From: Bacillota bacterium
GTDB taxonomy: Bacteria > Bacillota > Desulfotomaculia > Desulfotomaculales > Desulfallaceae
DNA: 37,210 nucleotides
Assembly: GCA_022360435.1 (NCBI GenBank)
Contig: JAKSCU010000494.1
Coordinates: 1 to 37,210 of the forward strand
Direction of reading: 5' to 3'
Shown: positions 25,479-34,009 of the stretch, in pieces
Layout of the letters: the number at the start of each line of letters is the position of its first letter
How positions within the stretch are numbered: the stretch's first letter is position 1
Program-made: the position numbers and the translations under genes
Notes under the pieces: model-generated
Databases searched by the model: none
What the model was told of the DNA's origin: nothing
The model's input: only the letters and a program-made list of their open reading frames with translations

Positions 25479-26771
25479 TTATCGGTTGTCGATAACACGT
25501 TTTATTTTGCCCTCACTGCGGGCCAAAGAGTGCGGCTCCAACAAACGCACCCGGCAGTTCAAGGAAAGGACGCTGAATATTTTCTGCCTCAGTTTATTTT
25601 CCAAGGCTTCAAGGTCCTTGAACGAGCCGGTGAAAACCTGATCGGTCAACTCCACCTGAACTTCCAGGTGGTCCAAATAGCCTTTCTTGCTGACCAAAAT
25701 CTGGTAGTGCGGGGACAGACCGGCCATATCCATAAGCACGGTTTCGATCTGGGACGGAAATACGTTAACTCCGGAAATAATCAGCATGTCGTCGGTGCGC
25801 CCGCACACCTTGCGCATCCGGGCCGTGGTGCGGCCGCAGGCGCATCTGGTTTCGTCAAGCACGGTGATGTCCCTGGTGCGGTAACGCAGGATGGGCAGCG
25901 CCTCCTTGGTCAAGGTGGTTATGATCAGTTCGCCCTCCCGGCCGGGTTCCGCCTTTTCCCCGGTGGCAGGGTCGATAACCTCCACCAGGAAGTGGTCTTC
26001 GTTGATGTGCAAACCGGCCCGCTGGAGGCATTCCCCGGAAACACCGGGACCCATTACCTCGCTGAGGCCGTAATTGTCGGTGGCTTTCATGTTCCAGGTG
26101 CGTTCCATTTCCCCCCGCATGCTCTCGGTCCAAGCCTCGGCCCCGAACAACCCCTTGCGGATACCCAGGTCCGCCGGATCCACTTGCATAGCCCTGGCCG
26201 CGTCGGCCAGGTGCAGCGCGTACGACGGGGTGCCAACCAAGGCGGTGGCGCCAAAATCCTGCATTAGCATAATCTGCCGGCCGGTGTTGCCCACCGAGGC
26301 CGGGACGATGGTGGCGCCCACTTTCTCCAGGCCGTAATGCAGGCCGAAGGCGCCGGTGAACAGGCCGTAACCGAAGGTAATCTGCACCACATCCTCGTCG
26401 TCGACCCCGGCCATGGTGACAATGCGGGCCACCAGATCAGACCAGGTTTCCAGGTCCCGCCGGGTGTATCCCACCACCGTGGGCTTGCCGGTGGTGCCGG
26501 AGGATGCGTGCAGCCGGTTGACTTCCTTCTTGGACACGGCCAATAGCCCGTAAGGATAGTTGTCCCGCAAAGCTGTCTTGTCAGTGAACGGGAGCTTGTC
26601 AATGTCATTCAAAGTGTTTATATCTTCGGGGCGCACACCGGATTCGTCCATGGCCCGGCGGTAAAACGGCACCCGTTGATATACCCGGGTCACGGTTTCC
26701 TTCAACCTTTCCAACTGCAGAAGGCGCAGTTCATCCCTGTCCATGCATTCATGCTGCGGGTCCCAAATCAT
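25479..26771 (-). CDS. paaK: Phenylacetate-CoA ligase family (PaaK)
   Basis: This 430-aa adenylate-forming enzyme would activate phenylacetate or a similar aryl acid to its CoA thioester with ATP. It has the phosphate-binding ASSGTTGKPTVVGYT (about residue 90), the adenine-site DNYGLSEVMGPG, the YRTRDI motif with its Asp, and the C-terminal MLIISGVNVFPSQIE. Length and motifs match PaaK. In anaerobes such ligases often recover aryl acids from aromatic amino acid fermentation. The adjacent aminotransferase operon would fit, but the two are separated by a 350-bp noncoding region and need not be co-regulated. No indolepyruvate oxidoreductase lies in the window. Confidence 0.92.
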   Translation of the reverse strand: MIWDPQHECMDRDELRLLQLERLKETVTRVYQRVPFYRRAMDESGVRPEDINTLNDIDKLPFTDKTALRDNYPYGLLAVSKKEVNRLHASSGTTGKPTVVGYTRRDLETWSDLVARIVTMAGVDDEDVVQITFGYGLFTGAFGLHYGLEKVGATIVPASVGNTGRQIMLMQDFGATALVGTPSYALHLADAARAMQVDPADLGIRKGLFGAEAWTESMRGEMERTWNMKATDNYGLSEVMGPGVSGECLQRAGLHINEDHFLVEVIDPATGEKAEPGREGELIITTLTKEALPILRYRTRDITVLDETRCACGRTTARMRKVCGRTDDMLIISGVNVFPSQIETVLMDMAGLSPHYQILVSKKGYLDHLEVQVELTDQVFTGSFKDLEALENKLRQKIFSVLSLNCRVRLLEPHSLARSEGKIKRVIDNR

Positions 26772-27122
26772 CTTGTTTACACTTCCTTGACCTGAATTCC
26801 GGTTTGATTTATTTTATTACCCATCACAACAGCGTAATTAAAGGTTAGCGGGGTCACAGAGAAGGATTATTGTTGGAAATAAAAATAACCAGGGCGTTGA
26901 AGGGTGATAAATACCTTTAACCCCGGCTTTGACGCCGGGCTTTCGAGACTCGGGCATAGCAACTGGTGTACAGCCCGGAGGTTATCTCCCGAGTACGCAG
27001 GACCCGGTTGAACCGGGGCCGGCAGTCAGCCCACCAACGTGTAGCCGAGCATAATTCAAAAGCCCGGATGTCCATAACTAATTCTCCCGTACTGCATAAC
27101 TTGATGTCTGATATAAGCAGTT
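26772..27122. other. Noncoding gap between paaK and the aminotransferase
   Basis: This 351-bp stretch has no gene that I can support. Its right-hand half is rich in inverted repeats and is described as a possible omega-RNA/IS605-type end. The left-hand part, 26772-26900, should contain the paaK promoter, but I see no strong -35/-10 pair. Confidence 0.5.
26905..27060 (-). ncRNA. Possible omega-RNA / solo IS200-IS605-type right end
   Basis: Read on the minus strand, this segment has in order CCCGGTTCAACCGGG (27017-27003), a pair ACTCGGG ... CCCGAGT (26994-26988 with 26954-26948) enclosing GAGATAACCTCCGGGCTGTA and further bases that could form a pseudoknot, then GAAAG and a terminal hairpin CCCGGCGTCAAAGCCGGGGTTAAAGG. 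This order, with GAAAGCCC-hairpin at the end, resembles as I remember it the 3' end of tnpB-bearing IS605 elements, which encodes the omega-RNA. No tnpB or tnpA reading frame is present. It may instead be another structured leader or a terminator. The resemblance is from memory only. Confidence 0.35.
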
Positions 27123-28366
<1,244 letters not shown>

Positions 28367-28370
<4 letters not shown>

Positions 28371-28858
28371 GGCGAAATCATCAACCTCCTGTCTTCTTCG
28401 CCGTCTTCCAGAATTACGCCGTCCTGTTTGTAAGTTTTCAGGACAAAATGGGTGGCGGTGCTGATTACTCCTTCAATGGTAGACAGCTTGGTGGAAACAA
28501 AATGGGATATTTCTTTCATACTGCGGCCCTCCACGAATACCGCCAGGTCGTAGTCGCCGCTCATCAGGCGCATGCTGCGCACCTCCGGGAACCGGTATAC
28601 CCGTTCGGCCACGCCGTCGAAGCCTACGTCCCGCTGGGGGGTGATGCGCACTTCGATTAACGCGCTCACTTTTTCTTCACCCAATTTTTCGTAGTTAACT
28701 AAGGTCAGGTATTTTAAGATGACTTTTTTTTGTTCCAGGCTTCTGATGGCGTCCTTTATTGTTTCCGCGTCCATATTCAGCATGACGGCTATTTCCCCGG
28801 CGGTGAGCCTGGCGTTGTCCTCAAGCAACTCCAGTATCTGCTTGGTGATGTCGTCCAT
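28367..28858 (-). CDS. Lrp/AsnC-family transcriptional regulator
   Basis: This 163-aa protein starts at ATG 28858 after AAAGGGG; the ORF-track start adds 24 codons that belong to the T-box leader. An N-terminal winged helix-turn-helix (MDDITKQILELLEDNARLT, AGEIAVML) is followed by an AsnC/RAM ligand domain (VSALIEVRITPQRDVGF, VRSMRLMSGDYDLAVFVEG) that senses amino acids. It is translationally coupled to the aminotransferase and sits right behind the T-box, so it is itself under tRNA control: a double layer of amino acid sensing. Confidence 0.9.
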
Positions 28859-28873
28859 CAATACACCCCTTTC

Positions 28874-29165
28874 GATAAAATAAAAGAACCCCGCCCCTGC
28901 AAAGGGACGAGGTTTTACTCGCGGTACCACCCTGGTTGACCGCTCCCGACAACCGGCCCAAAATTCGACCGGGCGCGGCAGGCGGCCCTCTCATAGCCTT
29001 TAACGGTGACAAGCCGGCATTAACCTACTGGCGCATAACGCTTTCAGCCCGCAGTTCCGGGGCGGCACAGGCGCTCCAACCCGCCGGGCTCACACCCTCC
29101 CCGGCTCGCTGGTGGATTATAACGGCACCTTTATTCCCCTTCAAAACCGTTCAATTTTTTAAAAA
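28874..29165 (-). promoter_or_regulatory. T-box leader (tRNA-sensing riboswitch), specifier probably CUG (Leu)
   Basis: The minus strand has the T-box sequence AGGGTGGTACCGCG (28933-28920) directly before a 12-bp perfect terminator hairpin, AACCTCGTCCCT and its partner, and a T-rich tail. Upstream are the stem I features AGCGAGCCGGGG and GGTGTGAGCCCGG, and AGTAGGTTAATGCCGG for stem III. The stem I 3' side reads GGAACTGCGGGCTGAAAGC, which fits the usual GAA-specifier-N pattern with CTG (29054-29052), a leucine codon. Flanking stems (GGGG/CCCC and CGGTTT/GGGCTG) support that placement, though the lower one is wobble-rich. Uncharged tRNA would stabilise the antiterminator and allow expression of lrp-aminotransferase. 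Confidence 0.9.
28887..28914 (-). terminator. T-box conditional terminator
   Basis: A 12-bp stem (AACCTCGTCCCT with AGGGGCGGGGTT) with a four-base loop is followed by TTCTTTTATTTTA. The 5' arm lies just after the conserved T-box sequence, as expected for the alternative to the antiterminator. Confidence 0.9.
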
Positions 29166-29174
29166 ATCAAACTC

Positions 29175-29203
29175 ATCTTAGCACGGGTTAGGGCCGGTGT
29201 CAA
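29175..29203 (-). promoter_or_regulatory. Promoter of the T-box operon
   Basis: TTGACA (29203-29198), a 17-base spacer and TAAGAT (29180-29175) on the minus strand form a near-consensus sigma-A promoter placed just upstream of stem I. Confidence 0.8.
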
Positions 29204-29207
29204 CCCT

Positions 29208-29230
29208 CCGGTGTCGGGTGTTGCAAGTTG
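29208..29230 (+). repeat. Short REP-like repeat, copy 3
   Basis: CCGGTGTCGGGTGTTGCAAG followed by TTGG, between the ypeB stop codon and the T-box operon promoter. It matches the inverted copy at 25432-25451 at 19 of 20 positions. Confidence 0.6.
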
Positions 29231-29253
29231 GCCGGGGGGTAAGCTTTGAGGCT

Positions 29254-30621
29254 TTACATAGTCAAAACACCGTCCTGGTTTTCGATCAGCCGGAGCACGT
29301 TTTCCTCCCGGCCGTTCATGGCGTTTATGTACACCAGGTAAGAATCTTCGCCCAGGGTGCCTTTGAACTCCCAGGTCAGCAGCTCCTTGTCCGGATCCAG
29401 GGGGATGAGGGCCAGCCTGCCGCGATCCTGAATCTGCAGCCTGCCGCTCACCAGTTCCCGGGCCTGCCGTTCCGTAACTTGGGGCTCGGACAGGTCGCGC
29501 CGATGGTGCGACATCAGGTAGGTACGAGTGTCCACGGCCACCACCCGCCCGTTATCCCGAGCCACGGTCACCTTGACCAGATCCGGGTAAATAATCACAT
29601 CATCCTGCATGTAGGCAAAGTTGAATGTGACCGTGTTGTCGTTGCGCTGGTGGTAACTGAGCTTCATCGGGCCGTAGCCGCGTTCTTCAAGGTAACCGGC
29701 AGCCAGCTTCCCGGCTTCGTTGATACTGACACCGGCACCGGGGATGTCACGCTGGTAAAGCATCCAGACCAGGTGCCCGCCCCGCCGGGTTATGTCGGCT
29801 ATCGCCGGTTCTCCCTGTTTTTCGCCTTCCCGGCGGAGGATCATCTCCACCCGGTAAGCCTTTATATCAGTTTCCACCGTCCCGGTAACGCGGGCCGTTA
29901 CATCTTCCCCTTTTTCAATGTCCAGGTACCGCAGGGCTGCCGCCTTGGCTTGGGCCGGCGTAATGTCGTCGCCGGTTACCCCGCGGGCATTGCCTTGCTC
30001 CAGGTGATCGGAAAAAGGACCGTCATATATTAGAGAAGGATATTTCTGCATTTGATTGTCCATGTCCTGAAAACCGGCGCCGGCCGGAGTTCGGCCTTCC
30101 TTGGCCAGTCTGCGGCTGCTGCTGACGGCAAGTTCGGTAAAGCTGAACCGCCCGTCGGCCACCTCGGCATGGATTCTGCCCAGTTCGGTGTTCAGACCGG
30201 AAGCTTGGTTGTATAGACGGTTCAATGTGTCCCATTGCTCGCCGGACACAGCTTTGCCCATGGCCACCTGTTCGGCAAGGGAATGGGAATAATCCCCCAA
30301 CTGAACAATAAATTTAGCCGTTCGCCCCAGCAGTTCGCCCTGTACCGGCAACTGGGTCAGACTATCCAAAGCCTGGCTGGACTGCTCCCGAACTTGCTCA
30401 AACAAGCTTTGGATCTGCACGGGGTCTGCTGTAACCAGGGCTTTTCCCAACAATACTTCGGCATTTTGCACTTGGTCCGCCAGATTGTAAAAAGCCCGCT
30501 GATAATTGTTATCCAGAGCGGTCCTTAGCATACGGTTTTCATTTTGCTGCCAGTTAAACCAGTAACCCGCCCCCAGCGCCAGGGCCAGCAATCCCAGCGG
30601 CAAAAGCCATTTTCTGTACAT
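29254..30621 (-). CDS. ypeB: Spore germination protein YpeB
   Basis: This 455-aa protein is needed to place and stabilise the cortex-lytic enzyme SleB in the spore. It has an N-terminal membrane anchor (WLLPLGLLALALGAGYW), a mostly helical central part, and a C-terminal half of PepSY-like repeats (AKAAALRYLDIEKGEDVTAR; EAGKLAAGYLEERGYGPMKL; RQARELVSGRLQIQDRG). It ends about 95 bases downstream of sleB, the classical sleB-ypeB operon order. Expression is expected in the forespore. Confidence 0.93.
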   Translation of the reverse strand: MYRKWLLPLGLLALALGAGYWFNWQQNENRMLRTALDNNYQRAFYNLADQVQNAEVLLGKALVTADPVQIQSLFEQVREQSSQALDSLTQLPVQGELLGRTAKFIVQLGDYSHSLAEQVAMGKAVSGEQWDTLNRLYNQASGLNTELGRIHAEVADGRFSFTELAVSSSRRLAKEGRTPAGAGFQDMDNQMQKYPSLIYDGPFSDHLEQGNARGVTGDDITPAQAKAAALRYLDIEKGEDVTARVTGTVETDIKAYRVEMILRREGEKQGEPAIADITRRGGHLVWMLYQRDIPGAGVSINEAGKLAAGYLEERGYGPMKLSYHQRNDNTVTFNFAYMQDDVIIYPDLVKVTVARDNGRVVAVDTRTYLMSHHRRDLSEPQVTERQARELVSGRLQIQDRGRLALIPLDPDKELLTWEFKGTLGEDSYLVYINAMNGREENVLRLIENQDGVLTM

Positions 30622-30716
30622 AGTATCACTCCCGGGGATAAAAATATAAAGTGTTCACCAAAGCCACAAACACGCCGGCAACGGCTTATCCGCCGCCAAA
30701 ACCGGCCGCCGGGCGG

Positions 30717-31457
30717 CTACCGCGCAAAAACGTGCCGGCCGATGCGTTGGATTATCTGCCTGCTCCAGATCCACGGGGTGACCTGTTTGGCCGGGTTCCA
30801 GAAAAATGTGGCTCCACCTGTGGGATCCCAGCCGCTCATGGCCTGCCTGGCCGCGTTAATGGACTCCTTGGTCAAAGGCCGGTTAATCTGGCCGTTGGAC
30901 ACCGACTCAAAGGCATGCGGTTGGTAAACAACGCTGGCCAATGTATTGGGAAACGCCGAGTTGCTCACCCGGTTCAGAACTACCGCCCCGACGGCCACTT
31001 TGCCGGCATAGGGTTCGTCGGCGGCCTCAGCCTCAATTACCCGGGCCAGCAGGGTAATGTCCCGGGAGCTGCTCACCGCGCCCGCAGTGGTTGTCTTAGT
31101 ACCGTCACCCTCAGAATCCGGGGGCTCGCTTGCCGCCGCCCCCCCGTAACCAAGGGCCGCCCAGGTCCGGGGGCCCACCACCCCGTCCGCCCGCAGCCCG
31201 TTCTGGCGCTGGAATTCGCGCACCGCCTGGTAAGTGGCGGAACCGTAATTTCCGTCATTAAAGCCATGATAGTAACCCCACTGCCTTAACTTATGCTGTA
31301 CGGTTACCACCTCGTCGCCCCGGCTACCCCAGTAAAGTGTCTTGTTTTGGGCAGCCGCCTGGCGGACAAACAGCGGAAACAGGGCGGTTGTCAAAAACAT
31401 CAATATAACCGTTATACAAACCGCCGGCTTTGCCAATGATGATATCCAACCGGACAA
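30717..31457 (-). CDS. sleB: Spore cortex-lytic enzyme SleB
   Basis: This 246-aa lytic transglycosylase opens cortex peptidoglycan at germination. It has a signal peptide (about 35 residues ending near RQAAAQ), a peptidoglycan-binding domain (GSRGDEVVTVQHKLRQWGYY; FQRQNGLRADGVVGPRTW), a short Ser/Gly linker, and a Hydrolase_2 catalytic domain with the active-site Glu in ARVIEAEAADEPYAGKVAVG. The start is TTG after GAGGTG. An inverted repeat lies upstream; no sigma-G promoter could be read with certainty. Confidence 0.93.
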   Translation of the reverse strand: MSGWISSLAKPAVCITVILMFLTTALFPLFVRQAAAQNKTLYWGSRGDEVVTVQHKLRQWGYYHGFNDGNYGSATYQAVREFQRQNGLRADGVVGPRTWAALGYGGAAASEPPDSEGDGTKTTTAGAVSSSRDITLLARVIEAEAADEPYAGKVAVGAVVLNRVSNSAFPNTLASVVYQPHAFESVSNGQINRPLTKESINAARQAMSGWDPTGGATFFWNPAKQVTPWIWSRQIIQRIGRHVFAR

Positions 31458-31479
31458 AAGGCCTGCACCTCACTTTTTT

Positions 31480-31509
31480 CATAGTTTTAGTCAAAAAGAG
31501 AAAACTATG
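31480..31509. promoter_or_regulatory. Inverted repeat upstream of sleB
   Basis: CATAGTTTT and AAAACTATG form a perfect 9-bp inverted repeat with a 12-base spacer, 23 bases before the sleB start. There is no T-run on either side, so a protein-binding site or a 5' mRNA hairpin is more likely than a terminator. Confidence 0.5.
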
Positions 31510-31638
31510 TGTTGACCGGAAATAGTTTTTGATTTGCCAGGAAAGGATTTGTTTTATTTTTGCGAGAATATATAACTGGGTAGGCAAATACAGGCAACCG
31601 GTCGGGGATATCTTTGTTTTGGTTACCCAAAGGGGGTG

Positions 31639-31905
31639 ATGACCCTGAGGAGGCGGATTGATGTTGATAACTTCGTGCAGGAACGGCAAAAAGAGATTGA
31701 GTATCTGGTAAACAAGGCGCTTAACCATGCCGGGGACGTGGTGAAAGAAAAAGTTTCCGGCGGCGAAATCAAAGCCAACATGCAGGAGGTGCTCCCCCTG
31801 TTGTTGTACGAAGCGCTGGTAACCAACACGGTGGCCGTGCTGCGACTGGTGGCGGAAATGCTTGAGCAGGACGAATCTCCGGAACAAAGTTGTACCGAGC
31901 ATTAA
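31639..31905 (+). CDS. Small conserved-looking protein of unknown function
   Basis: This 88-aa acidic helical protein (MTLRRRIDVDNFVQERQKEI ... VLPLLLYEALVTNTVAVLRL) lacks a signal peptide and Cys residues. AAAGGGGGTG lies just before the ATG, but with short spacing; GTG 31636 is an alternative start. I recognise no family. It is one of the few plus-strand genes here, divergent from sleB and followed by a small membrane protein, so the pair may be one transcript. Confidence 0.6.
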   Translation: MTLRRRIDVDNFVQERQKEIEYLVNKALNHAGDVVKEKVSGGEIKANMQEVLPLLLYEALVTNTVAVLRLVAEMLEQDESPEQSCTEH

Positions 31906-31970
31906 ATGACTGTTTGTAGGGGATTGCCATAGAATTAATTGTCATTAAATCAAAGCTGGAGGGCAGAACA

Positions 31971-32075
31971 TTGAACGAAAAAACCTTGGCGTTTCTTATT
32001 TTTCTGGCGGTAGCGGGGTTAGCGGCTTTTGTGTACGGGGCGTATGTGGAAAGACGTAAAAAGGACGGGGGGTAA
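31971..32075 (+). CDS. 34-aa single-helix membrane protein
   Basis: This is too short for the ORF track. TTG 31971 is seven bases after GGAGGG and opens a frame MNEKTLAFLIFLAVAGLAAF then VYGAYVERRKKDGG: one membrane helix and a basic tail, expected topology N-out/C-in. Good ribosome binding site, coherent hydrophobic pattern and clean stop make it likely real. Function unknown. Confidence 0.6.
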   Translation: MNEKTLAFLIFLAVAGLAAFVYGAYVERRKKDGG

Positions 32076-32094
32076 TCATCCGCCACAACGCAAA

Positions 32095-32278
32095 GGAGAC
32101 GCATCTATTTGTGTCTCCTGAATAAGCTTTGGCATGGGTTTTCAGGGGTTTGGTGTTATAAGTCGGGGCTTTCGCCAACACCAAACCCTGCCGCGACATC
32201 ACCGCGGCCACGGGACGGTTTCATCGTCTCACCCGGTTCCCAACGCTTTGCGTTCCGGGGACGTTCGAACCGTCCGCA
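32095..32278. repeat. Cluster of inverted repeats 3' of the amidase gene
   Basis: Three structures follow one another. GGAGAC/GTCTCC lies at 32095-32118. A perfect 12-bp stem GGGTTTGGTGTT/AACACCAAACCC lies at 32146-32188. A nested element at 32213-32275 has the outer stem GGACGGTT/AACCGTCC, a middle stem CCCGG/CCGGG and an inner stem AACGC/GCGTT. The last resembles GGGACGGTTC-type REP elements of Firmicutes. The second could terminate either the plus-strand small genes or cobB, although T-runs are poor. Confidence 0.6.
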
Positions 32279-32282
32279 TAGC

Positions 32283-33707
32283 TTAGTTTAGCTTCCTATG
32301 CCGGATCCCGGCGCGCACCAGACGTTTCGCCCAGTCCGGGGTGGCCAGGGCGTGCAGGTGGGTGTAGCAGGCCAGCACGTTTTTGTATATTATGCCGTCA
32401 CGTTCACCGTCCAGCCCGTATCCCCGGGTCACGCCGAAGGCAAAGCGTATTTTTTCCCGCTCCAGGTTCTCCAGGCGGGAGTGGTGAAATTCGTGCCCCT
32501 TTAACTCTTCGCCCTTATTATAGTAAAGGCTTTGGTTTTCCACCCGCAAAGTAATATAGCCGTGACCCTGGGGCCGGTCCATCATAACCACATCATAGGG
32601 CAGCGCGCCGGTCATGGGGTAGTCCCGGCCCCGCCAGGCAATCTTCCGCCCCAGGTACATCAGGCCGCCACACTCGGCGTATACCGGCAGTCCGGACTCA
32701 ATACGCTCCCGCAGGTGGGCGCGCAGCGTTTCGTTGGCCGCCAGCCCGTCGGCAAAAACTTCCGGGAAACCGCCGCCGATGTAGGCGGCGTCAAAGTCGG
32801 GCAGACGTTTGTCCGACAGCGCGTTCACCGGCACCAGTTCCGCTCCGGCGGCCACCAGGGATTCCAGGTTATCCGGGTAGTAAAAACTGAAAGCCCGGTC
32901 CATAAACACCGCCACCTTGGCCCGGGGCGTTTCCGGTTTCAGCCCGGCCAGCCGGGGCTCCCGCAGCAGGGGAATATCAAGCAGCGGGTGTTTTTTCACC
33001 TCCAGGGGCGCCGCGCTGCCGGCCACTTCCATTATGGCTGGCAAGTCCAGGTATTCTCCGGCGGCTCCGCCGGCCCCGTCGACAGTCAAAGCTTGTTCAT
33101 CGCTTTCCAGGGCCGGAACCAGGCCCAGGTGCCGGTCGGGGATGTTCAGCTTTTGCCCCTTGGGTATCACACCCAACACCGGGATGCCGCAGTAATGTCG
33201 GATAGCCGCACGAAGCATTTGTTCGTGGCGCGGGCGGGCCACTTTGTTCAGAATTACACCGGCCACGCGCACTTCGGGGTCAAAATGCCGGTAACCGGAA
33301 ACCATGGCCGCCACGCTCCGGGTCATCCGGGTGGTGTCGACCACCAGAATGACCGGCGCTCCGATGGCCTTGGCAATTTCAGCGGTGCTACCGCTGCCTT
33401 CCAGATCGACGCCGTCAAACAGGCCCATGGCCCCTTCCACCACGACGAGATCAGCGTCCCCGGCGGTTCGGGCCAAGGAGGCGCGGATGGTTTCCCGATC
33501 CATCAAAAAACTATCCAGGTTGCGGCAAAAACGCCCGGTAATCCTGGTCATCCAACTGGGGTCGATAAAGTCGGGGCCTTTTTTATACGGCTGTACGCGA
33601 CAACCGGCTTTTTTCAGCGCCGACAGCAGACCGATGGTGGTGATGGTTTTGCCGGAGCGCCCCTGGGGTGCGGCAATCACCAGCCTGGGAATACCGCAAT
33701 GCCTCAT
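32283..33707 (-). CDS. Cobyrinate a,c-diamide synthase family; DsrN-type siroheme amidase possible
   Basis: This 474-aa glutamine-dependent amidotransferase has an N-terminal ATP-binding domain (VIAAPQGRSGKTITTIGLL; KKGPDFIDPSW; VVVEGAMGLFDG) and a C-terminal class I glutaminase domain with the Cys in YAECGGLMYLG and the His in GHEFHHSR. CobB/CbiA enzymes convert cobyrinate to its a,c-diamide in B12 synthesis. In sulfate reducers a close relative, DsrN, is found with dsr genes and is thought to amidate siroheme for the sulfite reductase. Being next to dsrC makes DsrN likely, but it is separated by terminators and 300 bp, and no other cobalamin genes are present to decide. Confidence 0.85.
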   Translation of the reverse strand: MRHCGIPRLVIAAPQGRSGKTITTIGLLSALKKAGCRVQPYKKGPDFIDPSWMTRITGRFCRNLDSFLMDRETIRASLARTAGDADLVVVEGAMGLFDGVDLEGSGSTAEIAKAIGAPVILVVDTTRMTRSVAAMVSGYRHFDPEVRVAGVILNKVARPRHEQMLRAAIRHYCGIPVLGVIPKGQKLNIPDRHLGLVPALESDEQALTVDGAGGAAGEYLDLPAIMEVAGSAAPLEVKKHPLLDIPLLREPRLAGLKPETPRAKVAVFMDRAFSFYYPDNLESLVAAGAELVPVNALSDKRLPDFDAAYIGGGFPEVFADGLAANETLRAHLRERIESGLPVYAECGGLMYLGRKIAWRGRDYPMTGALPYDVVMMDRPQGHGYITLRVENQSLYYNKGEELKGHEFHHSRLENLEREKIRFAFGVTRGYGLDGERDGIIYKNVLACYTHLHALATPDWAKRLVRAGIRHRKLN

Positions 33708-33898
33708 TATGGTTTCACCGCCTTTAAGAGTTTTGGAGTTTTATATATAGTAGCCGGAATTCAGCGGCACTATAGCATTAAATGGTTCTTGTCTTCCCTG
33801 CGGCTCCTGCTCCGCGCTTCGGGGTCGCTCTAACCGCCGGTCCCGCGGCTTGCCAAGCTTTTGCGGCCATGACTCCTAAATAACGGCGAAAAACAACA

Positions 33899-33945
33899 GG
33901 CACGGTGGCTCCGGCGCCTGGAAGGCGCCGGGCGCAACCTGTGCC
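33899..33945 (-). terminator. Second terminator of the dsr operon
   Basis: GGCAC/GTGCC closes a stem that contains the perfect 9-bp hairpin CCGGCGCCT/AGGCGCCGG with a 3-base loop. On the minus strand it is followed by TGTTGTTTTTC. Confidence 0.7.
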
Positions 33946-33974
33946 CGGTCAATTCAAATCGGCAAAAACATGCC

Positions 33975-34009
33975 CTGCCGCGTACTGCAAACACCGGTTG
34001 CCGCGGCAG
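33975..34009 (-). terminator. First terminator after dsrC
   Basis: CTGCCGCG and CGCGGCAG pair directly after the dsrC stop codon; GGCATGTTTTTGCC follows. It is a weaker, long-loop stem. Confidence 0.5.

Larger units (their letters stand above)
33708..34009 (-). other. Gap between dsrC and the amidase gene
   Basis: This stretch holds two terminator-like stem-loops of the dsr operon (33975-34009 and 33899-33945) and then about 180 bases before the amidase start. A 30-codon frame at 33870-33778 (MAAKAWQAAGPAVR...) has a nearby AGGAG but is strongly biased and Arg/Ala-rich; I do not call it a gene. CCCCGAAGCGCGGAGCAGGA inside it looks like repeat DNA. I looked for a cobalamin riboswitch and did not find its conserved boxes. 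Confidence 0.5.

Noticed and set aside
32532-33833. 433-aa plus-strand ORF opposite the CobB-like gene
   Set aside because: Mirror frame of the amidase with shadow composition; no recognisable domain.
33778-33870. 30-codon ORF MAAKAWQAAGPAVR...
   Set aside because: An AGGAG is present but only two bases from the ATG, the composition is Arg/Ala/Gly repeat-like, and the DNA looks like intergenic repeat sequence.
33708-34009. Cobalamin riboswitch before the CobB-like gene
   Set aside because: The conserved B12 box (GCCACTG) and other elements are absent; the stems present are better read as dsr operon terminators.
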